This document shows, piece after piece, positions 1 through 8,059 of a stretch of 32,420 nt of DNA. Both the position numbers and the translations under genes were made by a program. Where the stretch lies: contig JAGPFZ010000008.1 in the NCBI GenBank assembly GCA_018056245.1, positions 1 through 32,420 of the forward strand. The letters run 5' to 3'. The notes beneath the pieces are model-generated. The model ran no database searches. It saw only the letters and a list, made by a program, of their open reading frames with translations, and was not told the DNA's origin. This stretch comes from Bacteroidales bacterium. GTDB lineage: Bacteria > Bacteroidota > Bacteroidia > Bacteroidales > VadinHA17. How positions within the stretch are numbered: position 1 is the first letter of the stretch; each line of letters starts with the position of its first letter.

Positions 1-689
1 ACATGGACTTTAAGATCGCTGGTACACGCGATGGGATTACTGCTACTCAGATGGATATAAAAGTTAAGGGGCTATCATACGAGATTCTGGCAAAAGCACT
101 TGAACAGGCACGACTAGGCAGACTACATATACTCGATATTATGGACAAAACGATTTCGGAACCTCGTCCCGAACTTAAACCTCATGCCCCGAGAATTGAA
201 AAAATTATTATTCCAAGAGAAATGATAGGCGCTCTCATAGGCCCAGGTGGAAAAATAATTCAGGAAATACAGAGGGAAACAGACACTACTATAATTGTTG
301 AGGAAAAGAACGGATTCGGAGAAGTTGAGGTGTTTGGAGAAAACAAGGAAAACCTATCCAATGCTCTCGAACATATAAAAAGAATCGTAGCCGTACCTGA
401 AATCGGGCAGGTTTACAAAGGCATTGTAAAATCTGTAATGCAGTATGGCGCATTCATCGAGATTCTTCCTAATAGAGACGGACTCCTTCATATTTCAGAA
501 ATTGATTGGAAAAAAACTGAAAGAGTTGAGGACGTTTTGAAAGAGGGACAGGAAGTTGAAGTAAAACTGATCGATATTGATGAAAAGACAGGGAAGTTAA
601 GGCTTTCGAGGAAAGTCCTTCTACCTCATCCACCCGGATACGATGATGAAAGACATTCTCATGGCAAGAACCCAGGTAAAAAACAATAA
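1..689 (+). CDS. pnp: Polyribonucleotide nucleotidyltransferase, C-terminal part (cut by window start)
   Basis: Phosphorolytic 3'-5' exoribonuclease of RNA turnover; only the last 228 or so residues lie in the window. The reading frame is open at the left edge, and the first in-frame ATG (position 3) is an internal Met, not a start. Visible parts in order are the end of the second RNase PH domain ([20 protein letters not shown]), a KH domain with the GxxG loop in [16 protein letters not shown] (about residues 75-90 of the fragment), and an S1 domain ([20 protein letters not shown] to KLRLSRK). A short basic His/Lys-rich tail follows. No terminator hairpin is obvious before the next gene, 66 bases downstream. 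The assignment is secure from the KH-S1 order and the catalytic-domain remnant. Confidence 0.96.
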   Translation, partial: MDFKIAGTRDGITATQMDIKVKGLSYEILAKALEQARLGRLHILDIMDKTISEPRPELKPHAPRIEKIIIPREMIGALIGPGGKIIQEIQRETDTTIIVEEKNGFGEVEVFGENKENLSNALEHIKRIVAVPEIGQVYKGIVKSVMQYGAFIEILPNRDGLLHISEIDWKKTERVEDVLKEGQEVEVKLIDIDEKTGKLRLSRKVLLPHPPGYDDERHSHGKNPGKKQ

Positions 690-755
690 TCGAAAAATAT
701 TTTCCCTATTTGTTTTTGCTCGATATTTTCTTTAAAAAGAGACAATAAAAACATA

Positions 756-1400
756 ATGATTCAAAAATATAGTTATATTGTCATTGAGGGAAATATAGGA
801 GCAGGTAAAACCATTCTTGCAACAAGGATAGCTAAACAATATAAGGCAAAACTAATTCTCGAGCGTTTTGAAGATAATCCTCTTTTACCAAAATTCTATG
901 AAAACCCTGAGAAATATTCTTTTCCTCTTGAACTTTCTTTTCTGGCTTCCAGATATAAACAGCTAAAGGAAGAAGTAACAGTGGAAAATCTTTATTATCC
1001 ATTTACAATTGCCGACTATTATTTCACAAAGTCACTTATTTTTGCAAATACAACTCTTTCAGATGAGGAGTATAAAATTTTTAGTCAATTCTTTTTTAAA
1101 ATTTTTGATATTTTCCCAAAACCCGATATTTATATTTATCTGTACATTGAACCTGAACGGCTTCTTCAGAATATCAAAAAGCGAGGAAGAAATTATGAAA
1201 AGTCAATCACACTCGAGTATCTGCAAAAAATTCAGGAAAATTATTTTTTATTTTTCAACAGAAATCCTGAAAACAAATATCTTGTAATTGATATAAATCA
1301 AATATATTTCATTGATAATGAAGAAGATTACACGAAGGTTATAAATGCCATTTTCAATTCGGATTACCCTATTGGAATAAACAAGGTAATTTTGTGTTGA
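756..1400 (+). CDS. Deoxynucleoside kinase
   Basis: Cytosolic kinase that phosphorylates deoxynucleosides for nucleotide salvage (dNK/dCK/dGK family). The N-terminus carries the P-loop GNIGAGKT at about residues 12-19. The substrate-side motif ERFEDNPLLPKFY follows, then the ADYYFTKSLIFA segment where the family usually has a DRS or DYYF-type motif. The lid is seen in IKKRGRNYEKSITLEYL. At 214 aa the length is normal for the bacterial family. No Shine-Dalgarno is visible, as usual in Bacteroidota. The exact nucleoside preference cannot be read from sequence. The gene may be transcribed from its own weak promoter or by read-through from pnp. Confidence 0.9.
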   Translation: MIQKYSYIVIEGNIGAGKTILATRIAKQYKAKLILERFEDNPLLPKFYENPEKYSFPLELSFLASRYKQLKEEVTVENLYYPFTIADYYFTKSLIFANTTLSDEEYKIFSQFFFKIFDIFPKPDIYIYLYIEPERLLQNIKKRGRNYEKSITLEYLQKIQENYFLFFNRNPENKYLVIDINQIYFIDNEEDYTKVINAIFNSDYPIGINKVILC

Positions 1401-1417
1401 ATTTTATTTAATTTGAC

Positions 1418-1446
1418 TTGTTATTTATCTTTTTTTATTAGATTTG
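1418..1446 (+). promoter_or_regulatory. Bacteroidota-type promoter for the TPR lipoprotein gene
   Basis: TTG at 1418-1420, 18 bases, then TAGATTTG at 1439-1446, matching the -33/-7 consensus TTTG...TAnnTTTG. An alternative TTTG at 1412-1415 gives 23-base spacing. The start codon follows 66 bases later, so the leader is about 60 bases. Confidence 0.6.
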
Positions 1447-1512
1447 CAGAAAGAGGTAATTATTAATAAATTGTAAAAGTTATTTATTTTATTAAACATA
1501 AACTATCAGACT

Positions 1513-3228
1513 ATGAAAAAATTCGGTAACTTACTTATCCTTGTTCTTGCAGTCCTGTTAATGACAGGTTGCAGCGGGCTCAACAAAATGAAAAAGAATG
1601 CAAGCCTGGTTAAATATGAAGTTACTCCTAAAGTTCTGGAGACACATGCTGGTCAGGTGGATGTTACCATAAAAGGCACTTTCCCACAGAAATATTTCGA
1701 CAAGAAAACCATTATGGAAATTACACCGGTTCTTGTTTACAGCGGCGGTGAAACTGCCTTTAAAGCTGTAAAAGTACAGGGAGAAAGTGTTCAGGCAAAT
1801 AATGAAGTTATTTCCTATAATGGAGACAGTTTTTCCTATATCGACAAGGTCCCATATAAAAAGGAAATGAAAAAGTCGGAGCTTTTTATAAGGGTAAAAG
1901 CTACCAGGGGAAACACAAGTCTTGACTTTGATCCTGTGAAGATTGCCGATGGTGTAATAGCTACTTCCACACTTGTTGATTTACATGGGAAACCGGTGTT
2001 AATGCCGGATAAATATATAAGGGTTATACCTGAAAGCGTAATGGCTGATATTCACTATATTATAAACCGGTATGACCTTCGCAGTTCAGAACTCAAGGCC
2101 GAGGATATTCAACTTCTCAAAGAATATATTAAGAAGGTGAATGAAGATCCTAAAAAACAATTCAAGAATACGGAGATAAGTTCTTACGCTTCACCGGATG
2201 GAAAATATGATTTCAATGAAAAACTATCTGGTCAGAGAGGAAACACATCCGACAAATTCATCAGAAGCGAGTTTGCTAAAGTTGAAGCTGCAAAATCATC
2301 CAATTTCTTTAATTTACGGACTACCGCTGAAGATTGGGAAGGTTTCAAGGCTGAGGTTGAAAAATCAAATATAAAGGATAAAGACCTTATTATTCGTGTC
2401 CTTTCTATGTATACTGATCCTGAAGTTCGTGAAAGGGAAATAAAAAATATGGCTGAAGCCTTTGAGGTTCTGAAAACCGATGTTCTTCCCAGACTTAGAA
2501 GGTCGGAAATGAAGGTTAATGTTGATCTTATAGGCAGGAGCGATGAGGAAATACTTGCTCAATATAAGGCTGATCCCAAAGCTCTGTCACTTGAAGAAAT
2601 TCTTCATGCAGGTGTTCTTGTAACAGATATGAACCAGAAACTTGCAATTTATCAGACAGCCGCTGCACAATTCCCGACATGCATCAGAGCACATAATAAT
2701 GTAGGTTATTGCTATATAAATCTTGGCAAAGCAGATGAAGCTATCGCTGCACTCGAAAAAGCAAGAGCTATTGATAATAATAACGACGTTGTGAAGAATA
2801 ATATGGCTGCTGCCTATCTGCTCAAAGGTGATGTTGCAAAAGCAGAAGAACTCTATAACTCGATGAGCGCTGCAAGTGCAGAATCCAAAACAGGACTTGG
2901 CGCAATAGCTATTACAAAAGGACAGTACGATGCTGCAGTCAACTACCTGTCGGGCGAGCCATGCTTTAACCTTGCTCTTGCTCAGCTTCTGAAGGGTGAT
3001 GTTGCGAGGGCAAAAGTTACACTCGATGGCATTAAAGAACTATGCAAATGCGGTAAACCTTCGTACCTTAAAGCTATAGTTGGAGCAAGACTCGACGACA
3101 GAAACTATTCAATGAACGGCCTTCGCGAAGCTATTGGTTTCGACGCATCATGGAAAGAATATGCAAAAACAGACCTTGAGCTTGCTAAATACTGGAATGA
3201 CGATACATTCAAATCAATAGTTCAGTAA
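1513..3228 (+). CDS. TPR-containing lipoprotein with OmpA-like segment
   Basis: Predicted lipoprotein of 571 aa: a lysine-bearing signal peptide ends in the lipobox MTGC with Cys20. Residues about 25-150 look like a beta-rich Ig-like region. Around residue 222 the segment ISSYASPDGKYDFNEKLSGQ resembles the OmpA-family stretch in which a Ser/Tyr-rich strand is followed by NxxLSxxR; the match is partial. From about residue 360 to 500 there are tetratricopeptide repeats (NNVGYCYINLGKADEAIAAL; NNMAAAYLLKGDVAKAEELY). Such proteins are common in Bacteroidota and are thought to sit at the periplasmic face of the outer membrane, but no specific function is known to me. It has its own promoter and a strong terminator. 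The 3' end overlaps the convergent methyltransferase gene by 20 bases. Confidence 0.75.
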   Translation: MKKFGNLLILVLAVLLMTGCSGLNKMKKNASLVKYEVTPKVLETHAGQVDVTIKGTFPQKYFDKKTIMEITPVLVYSGGETAFKAVKVQGESVQANNEVISYNGDSFSYIDKVPYKKEMKKSELFIRVKATRGNTSLDFDPVKIADGVIATSTLVDLHGKPVLMPDKYIRVIPESVMADIHYIINRYDLRSSELKAEDIQLLKEYIKKVNEDPKKQFKNTEISSYASPDGKYDFNEKLSGQRGNTSDKFIRSEFAKVEAAKSSNFFNLRTTAEDWEGFKAEVEKSNIKDKDLIIRVLSMYTDPEVREREIKNMAEAFEVLKTDVLPRLRRSEMKVNVDLIGRSDEEILAQYKADPKALSLEEILHAGVLVTDMNQKLAIYQTAAAQFPTCIRAHNNVGYCYINLGKADEAIAALEKARAIDNNNDVVKNNMAAAYLLKGDVAKAEELYNSMSAASAESKTGLGAIAITKGQYDAAVNYLSGEPCFNLALAQLLKGDVARAKVTLDGIKELCKCGKPSYLKAIVGARLDDRNYSMNGLREAIGFDASWKEYAKTDLELAKYWNDDTFKSIVQ

Positions 3229-3874
3229 ACAAGTTGTTGGAATCAAATAAGCTGCCCTTCGAACTGGCGAGAGGCAGCTTATTTTTTTCATATATAAATT
3301 TCCTGCTGAATTCCCATAAAACTATACCGGCACTGACTGAAATGTTGAGCGAGTGTTTGGTTCCAAATTGCGGTATCTCGGCGAATGCATCGCAAATATC
3401 TATTACTTCCTGCGAAACACCGGCAACTTCATGGCCGAAAACGAGAGCATATTTTTTGTCCTTTTCCACAATAAAATCCTGTAATTCAATAGCACCTTCC
3501 ACCTGTTCTATAGCTACTGTTATCCAGCCTTGCCTTTTTAATGACAACACAGCCTCCATGGTATAATTAAAATATCTCCAGTTTACCGATTCAGTTGCTC
3601 CAAGGGCTGTCTTCTGTATATTCCTGTGAGGAGGCGTGGCGGTTATGCCACAGAGGATTATTTCTTCGACTAGAAAAGCATCACAACTCCTGAAAATAGA
3701 ACCGACATTATTATGGCTTCTTACATTATCAAGTACCACTACGACAGGTATTTTCTTTGCTCTCTTATACTCACTTATGCTCTTCCTTCCGAGTTCCTCA
3801 TTCTTCTTTTTTCTCACAAGCAGTAAATTTGAACGAATGTAATCAAAATTGAGTAATTTTTTCTGCTTCATCAT
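3209..3874 (-). CDS. TrmH/SpoU family RNA 2'-O-methyltransferase
   Basis: SPOUT-class enzyme that methylates ribose 2'-OH of tRNA or rRNA using S-adenosylmethionine. The three family motifs are present. Motif 1 is DNVRSHNNVGSIFRSCDAF, with the catalytic Arg in the IFRS segment. Motif 2 is ALVFGHEVAGVS. Motif 3 is IPQFGTKHSLNISVSAGIVL, containing the Asn-x-Ser of the trefoil knot. At 221 aa it lacks the L30-like N-terminal extension of RlmB, so a tRNA substrate (TrmH-like) is plausible but unproven. Two adjacent ATG codons occur at the start. The last codons run through the terminator hairpin of the opposing gene, so sequence in this C-terminus is constrained by both. Confidence 0.9.
   Translation of the reverse strand: MMKQKKLLNFDYIRSNLLLVRKKKNEELGRKSISEYKRAKKIPVVVVLDNVRSHNNVGSIFRSCDAFLVEEIILCGITATPPHRNIQKTALGATESVNWRYFNYTMEAVLSLKRQGWITVAIEQVEGAIELQDFIVEKDKKYALVFGHEVAGVSQEVIDICDAFAEIPQFGTKHSLNISVSAGIVLWEFSRKFIYEKNKLPLASSKGSLFDSNNLFTELLI
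3245..3288 (+). terminator. Rho-independent terminator of the TPR lipoprotein gene
   Basis: A perfect 12-bp stem pairs 3245-3256 (AAATAAGCTGCC) with 3273-3284 (GGCAGCTTATTT). It has a 16-base loop that can pair further, and the right arm runs into seven T residues at 3282-3288. The T-tract is on the plus-strand side only. It lies inside the 3' coding end of the minus-strand methyltransferase gene. Confidence 0.85.
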
Positions 3875-3970
3875 CCTTTACAATGTATCATAAATGATTT
3901 ATTAAATGAGGTGCAATAACCATAGATGATAAATATTCACGAATAATATTACTAATTTGCATAATAAAAT

Positions 3971-6445
3971 ATGTTTATGCAAAATAAACTCTATGCCGAT
4001 ATTATTTTACCGCTTGCCGTAAAACAAACCTTTACTTATCTTATCCCGGTAAATCTTATAGAAATTGCCTGTCCAGGTTCAAGAGCTATTGTGCCTTTTG
4101 GGAGGAAGAAACTTTATACCGGAATTATTATTAGAATATATAGCACTAAACCATTATTAGAAGGTTTGAAAGAATTGATGGATATCATAGATACGTCTCC
4201 TCTTTTGACCGATGCACAGCTTAAATTCTGGGAATGGATCGCCGAATATTATATGTGTAGTATGGGGGAGGTGATGAAAGCTGCTTTGCCGGCAGGATTA
4301 TGCCCTGAAAGTGAAACTATGCTCGAGCCCGATCCTTCATTTACCAATTTGGAATTGCTCGACGATACATCGGCAAAACTGTTCGGCATCATTAAGAAAA
4401 GAAAACTTATAAAACTGAAGAACCTGCCGGCTGATATTGACAACCAAAATATTATGAAGCTGGTGAATAAGCTCATTTTAAACAAAGCGGTAACGGCCAT
4501 TGAAACGGTAAGAGTTAAATCAGGGAGAAGCAATGAAAAATATATAATAGTTGCTCGTAATTTTACTTCCGGGGAAGTAGAGGGAATTATTGAATCGCTT
4601 AAAAAAGCACCGCGGCAACAGGAACTTTTTAAAACATATTTAAGAATCATTGATTACAGCAGTGCAGGGGAAATTATTCCGGTTAAGAAGGAGAAACTTC
4701 TAAAAGAGTCCGGTGCATTGACTTCAACTCTTGCCTCACTGTTAAATAAAGGTATATTACTTCAGGTTGAGATGAAATCTGAAGAGTGTAATGATGTCAG
4801 ACATGTGAGTGATCCCGAACCTCTTTCTGAGTCACAGTCGGCAGTTTACAGGGAAATTCAGGAATTAGCAATAAAAAAGAATGTTGTCCTTTTACGTGGT
4901 ATAACCTCAAGCGGCAAAACACAGATTTATTTACATCTAATTAAGGATTGTCTGGAAAATGGGAAACAGGTTCTTTATCTTTTGCCTGAAATATCACTTA
5001 CTTCCAGGATAATTGAAAGAGTGAAAAAATATTTCGGACCGTTTACTGATGTATATCATTCACTTATTAGTCCGAAAGAAAAAATAAGAATATGGGAAAG
5101 AATAGCTGGAAAAGAGGAAGATAAAAGGGGAGTAGTTATTCTTGGATTGAGATCGTCAATATTTCTTCCATTTCGTAATCTCGGGCTTATCATTGTGGAT
5201 GAAGAACATGAGGCTTCCTATAAACAAAATGATCCTGCCCCCCGCTATAATGCAAGAGATTCCTCTATCATGCTTGCTTCGCTATATGGTGCTGTTACAG
5301 TTCTTGGTTCGGCAACACCGTCAATCGAAAGTTACTATAATGCTGTTAAAGGTAAATACGGTTTAACAGAACTTACTCAACATTTCGGTATAAGAAAAAT
5401 GCCGGAAATTATTATTGTCAATACACGTGAGGCTTACCGTAAAAAACTAATGATTTCACATTTTTCTCCTCAGTTAATTGAGGCGATTGAAGAAGCGCTC
5501 GGAAGAAAAGAACAGATAATGTTACTTCGTAACAGAAGGGGTTTTGCACCATATTTTGAGTGCAGGGAATGTGGATGGGTTCCGGTGTGCAACCGGTGTG
5601 CCGTTAACCTTACTTATCATAAGGGAGTTAATAAAATAATCTGCCACTATTGCGGAAACATATCGAATGTGCCCATAACCTGTCCGTCTTGTGGCTCAAC
5701 TTCGATTGAGACCAGAGGTTTTGGTACAGAAAAGATTGAAGATGAGATAAAGATTATTTTCCCCCAGGCTGTTGTTGCACGAATGGATATGGACACAACT
5801 CGCAAAACCGATTCTATCAACATGATATTAAAAGATTTCGAAGCAGGCCGTATAGATATACTTGTTGGTACACGGATGATTTCAAGATGGCTCGATTTTG
5901 AGAATTTGACTGTTGTGGGAATTCTAAATGCCGATAGTTTACTTAATTATCCAGATTTCAGAGCGAATGAAAGGGCTTTTCAGATGATGGTACAGATAAG
6001 TGAAAAAGCCTGCCGAATTCATAAACAAAGCAAATTAATTATTCAAACAGCCGATCCCTCGCATAAGATTTTGCGCTATGTGATAAGAAACGATTATAGA
6101 GCATTTTATGAATCACAGCTTGAAGAAAGAAAAGTATTCAATTATCCGCCTTTCTCGCGACTTGTTAAAATCACTCTAAAACATAAGGATAAAAACCTTC
6201 TAAACTATTTTTCAGACAATCTTGGAGATTTGCTACGCAATTATTTTGGAATACATGTACTGGGACCTGAATTTCCAGTTATTTCAAAGATCCAGCAATG
6301 GCATTTAAAAGTAATAATTGTAAAAATTGAGAAAGATCAGCCCCTTACTCGAGCTAAAGAAATGATACAGAACGCTATTAATTCAACTCTCTCTCTGAAA
6401 GGCACTTCATTACTTCGAACTGCAATAGATGTCGATCCTTATTGA
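3971..6445 (+). CDS. priA: Primosomal protein N' (replication restart helicase PriA), with altered motifs V and VI
   Basis: Superfamily 2 helicase that reloads the replisome at stalled forks; 824 aa is full length. Visible parts include the N-terminal 3'-DNA-binding domain (ADIILPLAVKQTFTYLIP), Walker A GITSSGKT (residues 310-317), DEEH (410-413) and motif III GSATPS. Eight zinc-binding cysteines lie in CRECGWVPVCNRC, CHYC and CPSC. The usual C-terminus AIDVDPY is present. Odd features: motif V, normally TQMxxKGLDF, reads TRMISRWLDF (Lys-Gly replaced by Arg639-Trp640). Motif VI, normally QVSGRAGR, reads QISEKACR (675-682), losing two Gly and changing one Arg to Lys. The frame is otherwise intact. 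The start at ATG 3971 could also be the ATG two codons later. It is clearly PriA; whether its ATPase is normal is open. Confidence 0.95.
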   Translation: MFMQNKLYADIILPLAVKQTFTYLIPVNLIEIACPGSRAIVPFGRKKLYTGIIIRIYSTKPLLEGLKELMDIIDTSPLLTDAQLKFWEWIAEYYMCSMGEVMKAALPAGLCPESETMLEPDPSFTNLELLDDTSAKLFGIIKKRKLIKLKNLPADIDNQNIMKLVNKLILNKAVTAIETVRVKSGRSNEKYIIVARNFTSGEVEGIIESLKKAPRQQELFKTYLRIIDYSSAGEIIPVKKEKLLKESGALTSTLASLLNKGILLQVEMKSEECNDVRHVSDPEPLSESQSAVYREIQELAIKKNVVLLRGITSSGKTQIYLHLIKDCLENGKQVLYLLPEISLTSRIIERVKKYFGPFTDVYHSLISPKEKIRIWERIAGKEEDKRGVVILGLRSSIFLPFRNLGLIIVDEEHEASYKQNDPAPRYNARDSSIMLASLYGAVTVLGSATPSIESYYNAVKGKYGLTELTQHFGIRKMPEIIIVNTREAYRKKLMISHFSPQLIEAIEEALGRKEQIMLLRNRRGFAPYFECRECGWVPVCNRCAVNLTYHKGVNKIICHYCGNISNVPITCPSCGSTSIETRGFGTEKIEDEIKIIFPQAVVARMDMDTTRKTDSINMILKDFEAGRIDILVGTRMISRWLDFENLTVVGILNADSLLNYPDFRANERAFQMMVQISEKACRIHKQSKLIIQTADPSHKILRYVIRNDYRAFYESQLEERKVFNYPPFSRLVKITLKHKDKNLLNYFSDNLGDLLRNYFGIHVLGPEFPVISKIQQWHLKVIIVKIEKDQPLTRAKEMIQNAINSTLSLKGTSLLRTAIDVDPY

Positions 6446-6520
6446 AAAGAATTTTAATGAATGAAAAGATATTAAATTTGAATATAAAAAAGGTGTAATG
6501 TAAAATGAAGAAAAACAGCA

Positions 6521-6560
6521 CACGGATGACACTGATGTAACGGATGGCCACGGATAGATG
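6521..6560 (+). repeat. Degenerate short tandem repeat in the priA-DUF6165 gap
   Basis: Roughly 9-base units related to ACGGATGAC repeat about four times (ACGGATGAC, ACTGATGTA, ACGGATGGC, then CACGGATAG slightly out of register). The 192-base gap around it (6446-6637) shows no gene, tRNA or terminator. Confidence 0.45.
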
Positions 6561-6637
6561 AAAATCTGTAATATAGGTGTCATTTCCATTAATAATATAT
6601 TTTGTTAATATACTGATATTTATTAAATGATTTAAAC

Positions 6638-7009
6638 ATGAAAGTTGAAGTTTCAAACGGTGAAATAATTGACAGGCTGACTATTTTAATGATTAAACTT
6701 GAAAAGATTAATGATGAGGATAAGCTTGTAAACATAAGAAAAGAATATGAAGTTGTTGCTGAGGCTGCAAAATCAATACTTAGTCTGGATGATCCACTTG
6801 TAACCGAGCTCTATAATATTAACTCAAAACTCTGGGATATAGAAGACCATATCCGTGATTTAGAGAGAAGAAAAGATTTTGGAGAAGATTTTGTTAATAC
6901 AGCCCGTTCGGTGTATTTCACTAATGACAGAAGAGCGGAGATAAAACGAGAAATAAACCTTAAAACATCCTCGGGGCTGCTTGAGGAAAAATTATACAAC
7001 AAATATTGA
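6638..7009 (+). CDS. DUF6165 family protein
   Basis: Small acidic/basic helical protein of 123 aa matching the conserved layout I recall for DUF6165: EVSNGEIIDRLTILMIKLEKI at the N-terminus, then NSKLWDIEDHIRDLE, then ARSVYFTNDRRAEIKREIN and a closing EEKLYNKY. It has no signal peptide or membrane segment. Function is not established. Its genes usually sit beside cell-surface glycan genes. Here its stop codon overlaps the start of a glycosyltransferase gene by 4 bases (TTGA), which implies translational coupling and a shared role in lipopolysaccharide or other surface glycan assembly. No Shine-Dalgarno is seen. Confidence 0.75.
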   Translation: MKVEVSNGEIIDRLTILMIKLEKINDEDKLVNIRKEYEVVAEAAKSILSLDDPLVTELYNINSKLWDIEDHIRDLERRKDFGEDFVNTARSVYFTNDRRAEIKREINLKTSSGLLEEKLYNKY

Positions 7010-8049
7010 TACGGATACTTGTGATACGACTTTCAGCTATGGGTGATGTTGTATTAACATTGCCCGTGCTTCATGCTTTCAGAAAGCAATACCCTGATGT
7101 TAAAATTATGGTATTTACAAAGCCTGTTTTCAGAGATTTTTTTATTTCCGATCCTGAAACAGAACTTTTTGCACCTGATTTGAAATCAGGCTATAAAGGA
7201 TTGTCGGGAATAATAAAATTGTACTTTCAACTTCGTAGAACCGGCAGGTTTGATTATATAATAGATTTGCATAATGTTACAAGGTCAAGAATTATAGATT
7301 TTTTCTTCAGGGTTGCAGGGATTCCAGTTTTTATTCTGGATAAGGGCAGACGTGAAAAAAGGGAATTAATTTCAGGAAGAAAAAAGGTTCGGTTGAAACA
7401 TTCTGTAGAAAGATATTGTGATGTTTTTGCCGCTGCCGGATTCAATATAAAACCTGTTTTAGGGAAAGTTCTTTTTCCTGCTTGGGTATCTGAAAAAAAG
7501 GTTTCTATTCTATTTGGCGATAAATTTGATGATAAATCAGCATTACATATCGGAGTTGCGCCATTTGCAAAACATGAACTTAAACAGTGGCCTGTTGAAA
7601 ATATGATTGCACTTCTTAAGATGATTTCGGCACGTAAAAAGGTATGGTTTTGGCTTTTCGGTGGAACAGACGAGTATCGGAAAGTTGAGGAGATAGAAAA
7701 GGCAGTTGGATCAGCTACAAATTTATGTGGAAGAATGACTCTTTCCGACCAGATAGCTATAATGGAGAGACTCAGCTTTATGATTGCAATGGATTCATCA
7801 AATATGCACATGGCATCACTGGCAGGTACAAGGGTTATCTCTATATGGGGTGGAACCGACCCACTTGCAGGCTTCGGAGCATGGGGTCAGCCGGAAGAGT
7901 ATTCTATTAAAATACCCTTCGAAATACTTAATTGTCGGCCATGCTCTGTGTACGGAAAAGGGAAATGCAAAAGGGGTGATTTTACATGCATGAAGCAACT
8001 GACGCCGGAGAAAGTTTTCGAACAAATAATAAAACTTAAAATTCTATAA
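7006..8049 (+). CDS. Glycosyltransferase family 9 (heptosyltransferase-like)
   Basis: Predicted cytosolic GT-B enzyme of 347 aa that transfers a sugar, probably heptose or a related residue, from a nucleotide donor to the lipopolysaccharide core. The N-terminus IRILVIRLSAMGDVVLTLPV is the family's first beta strand and acceptor loop. The donor-domain signature includes GVAPFAKHELKQWP, LFGGTDE and DSSNMHMASLAG. A Cys-rich end (CRPCSVYGKGKCKRGDFTC) is common in Bacteroidota members. The start is TTG at 7006, overlapping the DUF6165 stop; no ATG nearby preserves the first strand. Exact donor and acceptor cannot be told from sequence. Confidence 0.88.
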   Translation: MIRILVIRLSAMGDVVLTLPVLHAFRKQYPDVKIMVFTKPVFRDFFISDPETELFAPDLKSGYKGLSGIIKLYFQLRRTGRFDYIIDLHNVTRSRIIDFFFRVAGIPVFILDKGRREKRELISGRKKVRLKHSVERYCDVFAAAGFNIKPVLGKVLFPAWVSEKKVSILFGDKFDDKSALHIGVAPFAKHELKQWPVENMIALLKMISARKKVWFWLFGGTDEYRKVEEIEKAVGSATNLCGRMTLSDQIAIMERLSFMIAMDSSNMHMASLAGTRVISIWGGTDPLAGFGAWGQPEEYSIKIPFEILNCRPCSVYGKGKCKRGDFTCMKQLTPEKVFEQIIKLKIL

Positions 8050-8059
8050 AATAGTAATT

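Noticed and set aside
3945-3970. CTAATTTG considered as a priA -7 box
   Set aside because: It misses the TA of TAnnTTTG, and no -33 element was found.
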